Positions 9,213 to 16,631 of a DNA stretch of 50,163 bases are shown here, piece after piece (the stretch's first letter is position 1; each line of letters opens with the position of its first letter). Location: NCBI GenBank assembly GCA_003212415.1, contig QCPT01000007.1, forward strand, positions 1 through 50,163. Direction: 5' to 3'. Under the pieces are notes generated by a model. That model was not told the origin of the DNA. It saw only the letters and a program-made list of their open reading frames with translations, and did no database searches. The DNA is from Pelagibacteraceae bacterium AG-439-F23. GTDB taxonomy: Bacteria > Pseudomonadota > Alphaproteobacteria > Pelagibacterales > Pelagibacteraceae. Made by a program: the position numbers and the translations under genes.

Positions 9213-9527
9213 ATGAATCCTTTAATTTTGTCTCTAATTTGCTTAATACTAGTTGCAGCTTCTGGAAATTTTTTAAGTTTTGTGAAAAATAATAAGACTT
9301 CTTTATATCTATCACTTATTCCATCTACTTATATCTTAATTTATGGTTTTTATTTAACATTAGGACCTGTTGATTTGTATGAAGATGGTACTAAAAACTT
9401 TTTTATACGAAACCCAAAAGAAAAAGAACTTCCAATTGTATTCATACTTTTAAAATTTTACCAGTATATATTAATAATTGTAGGAGCAGTTTTTAGTTAT
9501 TTATTTGTTAGATATTTGAAAAAATAA
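9213..9527 (+). CDS. Small integral membrane protein, unknown function
   Basis: I choose the ATG at 9213, two bases after the sulfatase stop; a TTG at 9204 would add three residues. The product has 104 residues with three hydrophobic segments, at the N-terminus (LILSLICLILVAA), after about residue 30 and near the C-terminus, and ends in a positively charged RYLKK. A short polar loop DLYEDGTKNFF lies between segments. I do not recognise a family. The tight spacing implies co-transcription with the sulfatase. The gene meets dctM tail to tail across six bases. Confidence 0.6.
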   Translation: MNPLILSLICLILVAASGNFLSFVKNNKTSLYLSLIPSTYILIYGFYLTLGPVDLYEDGTKNFFIRNPKEKELPIVFILLKFYQYILIIVGAVFSYLFVRYLKK

Positions 9528-9533
9528 CAGAGC

Positions 9534-10844
9534 CTAAGGATTCATTAAACTTGGAAGATATAAACATATTGCAGGGAAAGCAATAATTAGAGCAAGTCTA
9601 ATAACATCAGTTATTAGAAAAGGAAGCGTTCCAAACCAAATTGTTTGCAAAGGAGTTTTTTGCATTACACCTTTAATAACAAATAAATTCATTCCGACTG
9701 GAGGTGATATCAATCCAAATTCAACTACTATAACTGCAAAAATCCCAAACCATACAGGATCTATACCAGCATCAACTATTACTGGATAAAATACTGGAAT
9801 TGTTAAAAATAACATCGCAAGAGAATCCATGACTGTACCAAGAACAATATAGATTGCGCAAATAACCAATATAATTCCCAACGGAGTGAGCTGTAAACTA
9901 TTTATAAAATCAACTACGGCAAAAGGTAGTTGAGTTACTGTAATTAAATAATTAAATATACTAGCCCCTATTACTATTAAATATAAAGAACCTACCGTTC
10001 TTATACTTGTCCAAATAGCATCTTTTAAAAGGTTTAATGTTAATTGACCTCTAAAAAAAATAAATATTAACACTAATACAACACCAACTGCTGCGCTTTC
10101 AGTAGCTGTAAAAAAACCTAAATATAATCCTCCCATCATTATTACAAATATTAAAAAGATTGGAAAAACTTTAGATATCGCTGCAATTCTTTCTTTAAAA
10201 GGCATTTTAGTTCCATGCCCTCCTTCTTTGGGATAAATAATAAGGTAAGTTCTAATTGCTATCATGTAGAGAATGACAGCTATTAAACCTGGAACTAAAG
10301 CAGCAAAGAAAAGTTGTTGAACAGATTGTTCTGTTAAATAAGCATAAATAACAAGTATTACACTTGGTGGAATAATTATTCCTAAAGTTCCACCCGAAGC
10401 AATTGATCCACTGATCAATGCATCGCTATATCCATGTCTTCTCATTTCTGGACCTGCCATTTGAGACATTGTAGCTGCAGTTGCAATTGAAGAACCACAA
10501 ATCATTCCAAAACCAGCGCAAGCCCCAACAGTAGACATTGCCAAACCTCCTTTGTAATGTCCTACAACAGCATAAGCAGCATCATATAAATTTCTTGATA
10601 AGTTCGAACTGTTTGCAAGATTTCCCATTAAAACAAAAAGTGGAAGCACTGATAAAGTATATTTTGATACAGCATCAAAAGGAGCCGTACCTAAAACAAA
10701 AATAGCTGGATCAAATCCTGAAATTAAAGCAAAACCTGTAAATCCGACAGCAAGCATTGCTATACCAATAGGTATATTTAATGCCATTAAGACTAAAACA
10801 GCCGCAAAAGCAAGACCACCATTTATAACTGCTTCAATGCCCAT
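9534..10844 (-). CDS. TRAP transporter large permease (DctM type), system 1
   Basis: The 436-residue hydrophobic protein with about 12 membrane segments is the sodium-coupled large subunit of a TRAP importer. Family motifs are LPLFVLMGNLA early, GGTLGIIIPPS in the middle, FFTATESAAVGV, and the C-terminal half GLISPPVGMNLFVI. Its start overlaps the end of the small-permease gene by one base. The matching binding protein is probably the dctP gene at 12307, which is on the opposite strand across a FAH-family gene; this split layout is unusual because TRAP genes normally form one dctPQM operon. The substrate is likely an organic acid related to the catabolic genes around it (inference). Confidence 0.92.
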   Translation of the reverse strand: MGIEAVINGGLAFAAVLVLMALNIPIGIAMLAVGFTGFALISGFDPAIFVLGTAPFDAVSKYTLSVLPLFVLMGNLANSSNLSRNLYDAAYAVVGHYKGGLAMSTVGACAGFGMICGSSIATAATMSQMAGPEMRRHGYSDALISGSIASGGTLGIIIPPSVILVIYAYLTEQSVQQLFFAALVPGLIAVILYMIAIRTYLIIYPKEGGHGTKMPFKERIAAISKVFPIFLIFVIMMGGLYLGFFTATESAAVGVVLVLIFIFFRGQLTLNLLKDAIWTSIRTVGSLYLIVIGASIFNYLITVTQLPFAVVDFINSLQLTPLGIILVICAIYIVLGTVMDSLAMLFLTIPVFYPVIVDAGIDPVWFGIFAVIVVEFGLISPPVGMNLFVIKGVMQKTPLQTIWFGTLPFLITDVIRLALIIAFPAICLYLPSLMNP

Positions 10845-11335
10845 TAAATTTTATTAGATTGAGATTTGTTATTATTAATATTTTTAATAAACCAAAAAAT
10901 AATTGCAATCACACTTAACCACATACCAATAGCACAAATGAAATAGAAAGGATAAAAATACAATTCAAGATCAAGTGTTACTCTTTGGTTGTTCATAAAT
11001 TTATATGAAGTAACAGTGGTAGCGTAAGCCATTAGGGACATTATTATTAACATTAAAACAAATTTAAGAATAACGAGGTAAGATTTAAATTTTCCAAGAT
11101 TTAAATTATTTATAAAGTCCGCTGATACATTAGCATTTAAAAAAAAAGCTCTAGGCATTGCTAAAAATGCTACCAAAGCCATACCAATTTCAACCAATTC
11201 AATTGTTCCTGTAACAGGAGAGTTTAAGAATCTTCTTCCAAAAACATCTGCAAAAGTTAATAAAGCAAGAGAAAGCAATATTAAACCTGATGCAGAAGCA
11301 GAATAATCAAATATTTTATCTATTTTAAATTTCAT
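10844..11335 (-). CDS. TRAP transporter small permease (DctQ type), system 1
   Basis: The 163-residue inner-membrane protein has four hydrophobic segments and the DctQ hallmarks FADVFGRRFLN after the first segment and VEIGMALVAFLAMP in the second. It pairs with the DctM encoded directly downstream, with a one-base overlap between stop and start. The gene starts 70 bp from the divergently transcribed FAH-family gene, so the two share one short promoter region (11336-11404). No Shine-Dalgarno site is visible. Confidence 0.88.
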   Translation of the reverse strand: MKFKIDKIFDYSASASGLILLSLALLTFADVFGRRFLNSPVTGTIELVEIGMALVAFLAMPRAFFLNANVSADFINNLNLGKFKSYLVILKFVLMLIIMSLMAYATTVTSYKFMNNQRVTLDLELYFYPFYFICAIGMWLSVIAIIFWFIKNINNNKSQSNKI

Positions 11336-11404
11336 TATAAAATGTCACTTCTAATTTAATAAACTTTAACATATAAACCTTCTAATAAATAGAAAGCTTT
11401 AAAT

Positions 11405-12256
11405 ATGAAATTCATTTCTTTTTTACTCAATAAAGAAGCAAAATTTGGAATTATAAATAATGAATCTATTACAGATCTTACAGGTAAAATATCAGGAGCC
11501 GATACATTAAAAGCTTTAATTGAAAAACAAGGTATCGCAGAAGCAAAAAAATACGCAAATGAAAACCCTGGAAATATAAGTTTAGATGATATTCAATATT
11601 TACCATTAATTCCTAACCCTGGAAAAATAATTTGTGTTGGCTTGAATTACAGTGAACATGTTAAAGAAACAAATCGTACTGTAGAAGAAAACCCAGTTGT
11701 ATTTCATCGGTTTCCTGAAAGTCAAACCGCTCATATGCAGGCAATACAAAGACCAATTGCTTCTCATAGTTTGGACTTTGAAGGTGAGATGGCAGTTATT
11801 ATGGGAGAAGGAGGGAAGCATATTAAACCCGAAGATGCATTAAATCATATCGTTGGATATTCTTGTTATAACGAAAGTACTATTCGTGAATGGCAAAGAC
11901 ATACCAGACAATTCGGTATGGGAAAAAATTTTGAAAAAACAGGGAGTTTTGGCCCTCATATGGTTCTTGCTGAAGACATTAAGGATTATAAACAACTTAC
12001 TCTTGAAACAAGATTAAACGGAACCGTAATGCAAAATGCAAAATTAAGCCAACTTATTTTTGATATTCCAATACTAATTTCTTATGTATCAAAAGCTATG
12101 GCATGGAGAGCAGGAGATGTTTTGGTAACAGGAACACCAGGCGGAGTTGGTTTTAAGAGAAATCCTCCAGTTTTCATGAAACCAGGAGATGAAATAGAGG
12201 TAGAAATCACAGAAATTGGTCTATTATCAAATACAATTAAGGATGAAATAATCTAA
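11405..12256 (+). CDS. Fumarylacetoacetate hydrolase (FAH) family enzyme
   Basis: The 283-residue protein has the FAH fold C-terminal domain: KIICVGLNYSEHVKE, FHRFPESQTAHMQ, the metal-ligand region SLDFEGEMAVIMG, YSCYNESTIREWQ and the closing VLVTGTPGGVGF. FAH-family enzymes hydrolyse C-C bonds in acylpyruvates or hydrate and isomerise ring-cleavage products of aromatic degradation. It lies between the two halves of TRAP system 1 and just before a ring-cleavage dioxygenase and an aromatic hydroxylase. A role in processing the meta-cleavage product is therefore plausible, but which of the family's reactions applies cannot be told from sequence. Confidence 0.86.
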   Translation: MKFISFLLNKEAKFGIINNESITDLTGKISGADTLKALIEKQGIAEAKKYANENPGNISLDDIQYLPLIPNPGKIICVGLNYSEHVKETNRTVEENPVVFHRFPESQTAHMQAIQRPIASHSLDFEGEMAVIMGEGGKHIKPEDALNHIVGYSCYNESTIREWQRHTRQFGMGKNFEKTGSFGPHMVLAEDIKDYKQLTLETRLNGTVMQNAKLSQLIFDIPILISYVSKAMAWRAGDVLVTGTPGGVGFKRNPPVFMKPGDEIEVEITEIGLLSNTIKDEII

Positions 12257-12292
12257 AATTCAAGTTAAACTTTTCCATTAATTTTTAAATAA

Positions 12293-12299
12293 GAGAGGA
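12293..12299 (+). promoter_or_regulatory. Strong Shine-Dalgarno site of dctP (system 1)
   Basis: GAGAGGA ends seven bases before the ATG at 12307. Most genes in the window have no recognisable site, so its presence marks this gene for high translation. It also fixes the start codon. Confidence 0.7.
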
Positions 12300-12306
12300 A
12301 ATAAAT

Positions 12307-13320
12307 ATGAAAAAAAAATTTATTGGATTTGTTTTAGGAGTTTTTTCTTTAAGTATTATTAGCGCAGCATCTGCTAACGAACTTAAATTAGCAACTTTTG
12401 AACCTCCAAAGGCATTTATTGCTAGCAAAATTCTTGCGGCATGGGCTAATAAAGTTAACACATGTTCAAATGGTGCGGTAAATGTTAAAATGTATGCTGG
12501 TGGAGTATTAGGAAGTCCTCCCAAGCAATATGATATTGTAACATCAGGTGTTGCAGACATTTCTTGGACAGTTTTAGGTTATATTGGTGGTCAGTTTCCT
12601 TTAAGTTCAGTTATTGAATTACCATTCCTTACAAAAACATCTAGAGCAGGAACAACAGCTTTAAATACAATGTTTGCTGAAGGATATTTAGATAAAGAAA
12701 TGTCTGAAATTAAAGTTATAGGATTGCATTCTAATCCTGCGTACCAAATACATATGAAGTCAGAGAAAGTTGTTAATCCTGCTGATTTTAAAGGTAAGAA
12801 AATGAGAGTACCAAGCAAAATAGCGGGTACAATTCTTAAAACTTTAGGAGCAACTGGAGTAAAAGTTCCTGCGCCAGGAACTTCTGAAGCACTTAATAAA
12901 GGAGTAATTGACGGAACTCCTTTTCCTTATACTGCTGTTGGTTCATTTAGATTATTTGATGTAACAAAATACCATACTGAAGTTAACATTACTAACGCAA
13001 CATTCGGTTTAATAATGAACAAAGATAAATATAATGGATTACCTTCAGCTGCTAAATCTTGTGTAGATAAATATAGCGGCCATGCATTTGGCGATTGGGC
13101 ATCAAGATTAATTGATAATCAAAATGCCATAATGAAAAATGAGATTTCAAAAAAAGAAGGTCATGAAATTATTATTGCTTCTGACTCTGTAATAGCTGAA
13201 TATAAAAAAATATTGGCTCCAATAGAGGCAGATTGGTTAGCAGAAATGAAAGGCAAAGGCCTTGATGGTGATGCTGTTCTAAAAAGAGCAAGACAAATCA
13301 TTAGAGCTATTGACGGTTAA
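12307..13320 (+). CDS. TRAP transporter substrate-binding protein (DctP type), system 1
   Basis: The 337-residue periplasmic protein has a clear Sec signal peptide: MKKK, a hydrophobic core, and cleavage near SAASANE around residue 23. The mature protein has DctP-family features such as KLATFEPPKAF, the VADISWTVLGYIGGQFPL region and FKGKKMRVPSKIAG around residue 165, which holds the conserved arginine that pairs with substrate carboxylate. The gene has a strong Shine-Dalgarno site and is followed by a 9-bp GC-rich hairpin. Its permeases are most likely the divergent dctQM genes at 9.5-11.3 kb. Substrate unknown; the neighbourhood suggests an aromatic or other organic acid. Confidence 0.9.
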   Translation: MKKKFIGFVLGVFSLSIISAASANELKLATFEPPKAFIASKILAAWANKVNTCSNGAVNVKMYAGGVLGSPPKQYDIVTSGVADISWTVLGYIGGQFPLSSVIELPFLTKTSRAGTTALNTMFAEGYLDKEMSEIKVIGLHSNPAYQIHMKSEKVVNPADFKGKKMRVPSKIAGTILKTLGATGVKVPAPGTSEALNKGVIDGTPFPYTAVGSFRLFDVTKYHTEVNITNATFGLIMNKDKYNGLPSAAKSCVDKYSGHAFGDWASRLIDNQNAIMKNEISKKEGHEIIIASDSVIAEYKKILAPIEADWLAEMKGKGLDGDAVLKRARQIIRAIDG

Positions 13321-13339
13321 TTTATAAAAACATTTCAGT

Positions 13340-13367
13340 TGAGCCCGCATTATTCATAGCGGGCTCA
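13340..13367 (+). terminator. Hairpin after dctP (system 1)
   Basis: A perfect 9-bp stem, TGAGCCCGC pairing with GCGGGCTCA, has a ten-base AT loop and is strikingly GC-rich for this genome. No U-run follows on the plus strand, so it may block 3' exonucleases and stabilise the dctP message rather than terminate efficiently. Confidence 0.6.
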
Positions 13368-13379
13368 CATTAAATCTAG

Positions 13380-13385
13380 TATAAT
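13380..13385 (+). promoter_or_regulatory. Possible -10 box of the dioxygenase gene
   Basis: A perfect TATAAT ends six bases before the ATG at 13392. If used, transcription would start at or next to the start codon and give a leaderless mRNA. No convincing -35 box is present at the right distance, so confidence is limited. Confidence 0.35.
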
Positions 13386-13391
13386 ATCTAC

Positions 13392-14366
13392 ATGGCAATA
13401 AATGCATTAAGTTATATAGGTGTAAATTCTGATAAAATTGAAGATTGGTCTGATTATTCAGAAAAATATTTAGGAATGCAGAGAGTTGATAGAGGAAAAG
13501 GAACTCTATCATTTAGAATGGATGATCATAAACAGCGCTTAGCAATAACTGGCGATACAGGAGATAGTTTAGCTTTTATTGGATGGGAAGTTGAAAAAAA
13601 ACAAGATTTACAAACTTATGCAGCAAAACTAGAGAATAATAATGTACCGGTTACATTAGGGAACTCTTCTTATTCTGACAAAAGATTTGTGGAAGAGTTG
13701 ATACATTTTAATGATCCACAAGGTAATCGTGTAGAACTTGTTTACAAGCCTATGAAAGACACGAACCCATTCAAGCCAGCAAGACCAATATCAGGTTTTA
13801 AAACTGGAGCTTTAGGAATGGGACATGTTGTTTTGCATGTGAAAGATTTTGATAGCGTTGTACCTTTTTATAAAAATTTATTAGGTTTTAAAATAAGTGA
13901 TTACAGTCACACACCTATATCACTTTGTTTTTTTCATGTTAATGGTCGTCATCATAGTATGGCATTATTTGGATCAGGTAAGTTAGGTTTTCATCATTTT
14001 ATGGTGGAGTACAATAATCTTGACGATGTGGGACAAGGATATGATCTATTGCAATACAAAGATAATGCAATTGCTTATACAATGGGTAGACATACAAATG
14101 ATTATATGACTTCATTTTACTCAATCACACCTTCAGGTTTTTTCGTAGAAAATGGATGGGGAGGAAGAATAATAGATCCAAATACCTGGCAACCAATAGA
14201 AACTTTTGAAGGCCCAAGCTTTTGGGGACATGAAAGATTATATTTACCTAAAGAAGAAAGAATGAAATTTAGAAAAAAAAGAATGGAAACTGCTTCTAAA
14301 GGAAAGCAAGCTCCTTTACTAGTTGATTGTCCTTGGCTTTATTCTAACATTGTAAAAAAAAAGTAA
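13392..14366 (+). CDS. Extradiol ring-cleavage dioxygenase, BphC-type (VOC superfamily)
   Basis: The 324-residue two-domain vicinal-oxygen-chelate protein carries the active-site pattern of 2,3-dihydroxybiphenyl 1,2-dioxygenase. From His188 on, residues match well-known BphC positions with a near-constant offset of about seven: His145 in GHVVLH (metal), His188 in RHHS, His201/202 in HHFM (metal), His234 and Asn236 in GRHTND, Tyr243 in SFY, and Glu253 in FVENGWGG (metal). The expected role is Fe(II)-dependent meta-cleavage of a catechol in the cytosol. An FAD aromatic hydroxylase follows after 25 bp, which would supply such a catechol. The intact active site argues against a non-catalytic glyoxalase-like protein. 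Confidence 0.87.
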   Translation: MAINALSYIGVNSDKIEDWSDYSEKYLGMQRVDRGKGTLSFRMDDHKQRLAITGDTGDSLAFIGWEVEKKQDLQTYAAKLENNNVPVTLGNSSYSDKRFVEELIHFNDPQGNRVELVYKPMKDTNPFKPARPISGFKTGALGMGHVVLHVKDFDSVVPFYKNLLGFKISDYSHTPISLCFFHVNGRHHSMALFGSGKLGFHHFMVEYNNLDDVGQGYDLLQYKDNAIAYTMGRHTNDYMTSFYSITPSGFFVENGWGGRIIDPNTWQPIETFEGPSFWGHERLYLPKEERMKFRKKRMETASKGKQAPLLVDCPWLYSNIVKKK

Positions 14367-14391
14367 ATTCATAATCGATCAATTTGATAAT

Positions 14392-15849
14392 ATGAAAGAA
14401 TATGATGTCACTATAATTGGCTTAGGCCCGACTGGGGCAACTTTAGCAAACTTAATTGCTTTAAATGGTTTTTCAGTATTAATTTTAGAACGAGAAAAAA
14501 GTTATTATAATTTACCTAGAGCCGTGCATTTTGATGATGAGACAATGAGAGTTTTTCAAACTATAGGAATAACAAAAGATTTTTTAAAATATACAATAAT
14601 AAATAAAGGAACTAAATTTGTTAATTCAAAAGGCGAAATTGTTCTTGATTGGCCTAGACCAAGAAAAATTACTGAGAATGGTTGGTATCCGAGTTATAGA
14701 TTTCATCAACCAGATTTAGAAAGACAATTAAGAAAAAAACTCAAGAAATATAATAAAGTCAAAATAGAAAATAATTCTAATGTATATAGAATAAAAAACT
14801 ACAATAATTATGTAGAAGTTTCTTTTAATAATACAAACCTAAATACTTTTCACGAAATTAAATCAAAATATGTAATTGGATGTGATGGAGCAAATTCAGT
14901 TGCTAGAAAAGAAATTAATTCGAAAATGAATAATCTTGGTTTTACGCAAAAATGGGCAGTAATTGATTTAATTTTAAAAAAAAATAAGAAAAATTTACCG
15001 GATAGAACGATTCAATACTCCAATCCAAATCAACCAGCAACTTACTGTAGAAATGTTAGAAAAAGAAGAAGATGGGAATTCGCAATTAAAAATAAACAAA
15101 AAGAAAATAAAATTTTATCAGAAAAATATATTTGGAATTTTTTAAAACCATGGTTAAAAAAAAATGAAGCTTATTTAGAAAGAAAAACTATTTATACATT
15201 CAAGTCTGCGATTTCTAAAAATTGGATTAAAGGAAGGATATTTATTGCTGGAGATGCTGCTCATTTAATGCCACCATTTATGGGTCAAGGCATGTGTGCT
15301 GGAGTTAGAGATGCGTCAAATTTAGCTTGGAAAATATCTAAATGTCTTAAAAATAAACATGATGAAAGGTTTTTAAGAACTTACCAGTCTGAAAGATTTT
15401 CAAATGTAAAAGAATATGTTGAAACGACTATGAGAATGGGAGAATTTGTTAATGCTGCCGAATCTATAGAAATTACAAATAATATTTCTTCAGGATCAGA
15501 TGGAAAAAAAAGCATGCAATCTATTAAACCAGTTTTAGGAAAAGGCCTGGGAAATAATTCAGATATTAACAGAGGCAAAATTTTTCCACAACTAAAATTG
15601 AAAAATGGAAAATCATTAGATGATAAATTTTCTAATTCATTAATTTTAATACTATCATCAAAATTAAGAAGTAAAAAAAAATTAAGTAAAATAAAAACAG
15701 TTATTGAAAATGAAGTAATAGGATTATCAGATTTATTAAAAAGATATAAAGCAAAAGCTTTAATTGTAAGACCAGATAGATTTATTCTTCAATCATGCAA
15801 AACAGTGAAAGGTTTTAATAAGTTTATAAAAAATTTTAATAAATTTTAA
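14392..15849 (+). CDS. FAD-dependent aromatic hydroxylase (MhpA/PheA-like)
   Basis: The 485-residue group-A flavoprotein monooxygenase has the Rossmann GLGPTGATLAN motif (Gly10, Gly12, Gly15), the NLPRAVHFDDETMR segment typical of MhpA-like hydroxylases, GCDGANSVAR (the DG motif), and GDAAHLMPPFMGQGM with Gly287-Asp288 binding the FAD ribityl chain. These enzymes hydroxylate phenolic acids with NAD(P)H and oxygen. Together with the upstream extradiol dioxygenase it would give hydroxylation followed by meta-cleavage. The C-terminal thioredoxin-like domain is poorly conserved. The last four bases overlap the end of the convergent BKACE gene. Confidence 0.87.
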   Translation: MKEYDVTIIGLGPTGATLANLIALNGFSVLILEREKSYYNLPRAVHFDDETMRVFQTIGITKDFLKYTIINKGTKFVNSKGEIVLDWPRPRKITENGWYPSYRFHQPDLERQLRKKLKKYNKVKIENNSNVYRIKNYNNYVEVSFNNTNLNTFHEIKSKYVIGCDGANSVARKEINSKMNNLGFTQKWAVIDLILKKNKKNLPDRTIQYSNPNQPATYCRNVRKRRRWEFAIKNKQKENKILSEKYIWNFLKPWLKKNEAYLERKTIYTFKSAISKNWIKGRIFIAGDAAHLMPPFMGQGMCAGVRDASNLAWKISKCLKNKHDERFLRTYQSERFSNVKEYVETTMRMGEFVNAAESIEITNNISSGSDGKKSMQSIKPVLGKGLGNNSDINRGKIFPQLKLKNGKSLDDKFSNSLILILSSKLRSKKKLSKIKTVIENEVIGLSDLLKRYKAKALIVRPDRFILQSCKTVKGFNKFIKNFNKF

Positions 15850-16625
15850 TAAAATAAATTTTTTATCGCTTTAACTTTAGACTCATTGTTGGGAGCGATT
15901 TTACCATCTGGCATTAAAATAGAATTTTCAAAACCAACTCTAATTTTTCCACCTAATTTAATTGCCATTTCAAGGCATGACATTTCCTCATTTGCAAAAG
16001 CACATACAGCCCAATCAGCATTAATTTTGTGTTCTTTTAATTTAACTAAAAAAGGAGAAATATATTCAGGATTGCTTAATAGACCAGAATAATGTCCAAT
16101 TACAAACATACACCAGGTTCCTTCAGCAGGAATGTCTGCTAAATTTAATAGATTTGACAAGAGGTCAATATCCTTGGGTTCATAACATATATGTTGAATT
16201 TTAGTTCCTGCTTGAGTTAGATGTTTATAAAGATTTATATCTTCTGAACTTGGAATTCTTGAAGGAATCATTTCTCGTATACCAATAGAAATTCCTGGAG
16301 GCAATACATCAAAAGCAAGTTTACGCATAACACCAGGAGAATATCTTCCAACTGCTTCAGTTGTTACTTGCAAATGCATTTTTGGAACTTTTTTTTGAAG
16401 TTCTTGCAAAGCTTCTTTGCAAAGTTCAGAATCTAAAATATGCTTTCCGTTTTCATCACGCATATGAAAATGAATTCCATCTGCTCCAGCATCAAAACAA
16501 GCTTTAGCCGTCTCAACAGTTTCTGAAATAGTTATTGGTACAGCAGGATGATCTTTCTTCATTGGCCTTGCACCATTAGGTGCTATCATTAGTTTAGGTA
16601 ATTTATCTGGTTTGTAAAAATTCAT
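15846..16625 (-). CDS. Beta-keto acid cleavage enzyme (BKACE, DUF849 family)
   Basis: The 259-residue TIM-barrel protein has the BKACE pattern: IAPNGARP at the N-terminus, ITISETVETAKACFDAGAD, the zinc-ligand motif HFHMRDENG, QVTTEAVG, and a late GKIRVGFENS. BKACE enzymes condense a beta-keto acid with acetyl-CoA and split it into acetoacetate and a new acyl-CoA, as in 3-keto-5-aminohexanoate cleavage. The substrate here is unknown. It is encoded six bases downstream of the aldolase-dehydrogenase fusion on the same strand, so the two probably act in one pathway that produces a keto acid. Confidence 0.84.
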   Translation of the reverse strand: MNFYKPDKLPKLMIAPNGARPMKKDHPAVPITISETVETAKACFDAGADGIHFHMRDENGKHILDSELCKEALQELQKKVPKMHLQVTTEAVGRYSPGVMRKLAFDVLPPGISIGIREMIPSRIPSSEDINLYKHLTQAGTKIQHICYEPKDIDLLSNLLNLADIPAEGTWCMFVIGHYSGLLSNPEYISPFLVKLKEHKINADWAVCAFANEEMSCLEMAIKLGGKIRVGFENSILMPDGKIAPNNESKVKAIKNLFY

Positions 16626-16631
16626 TTTTTA

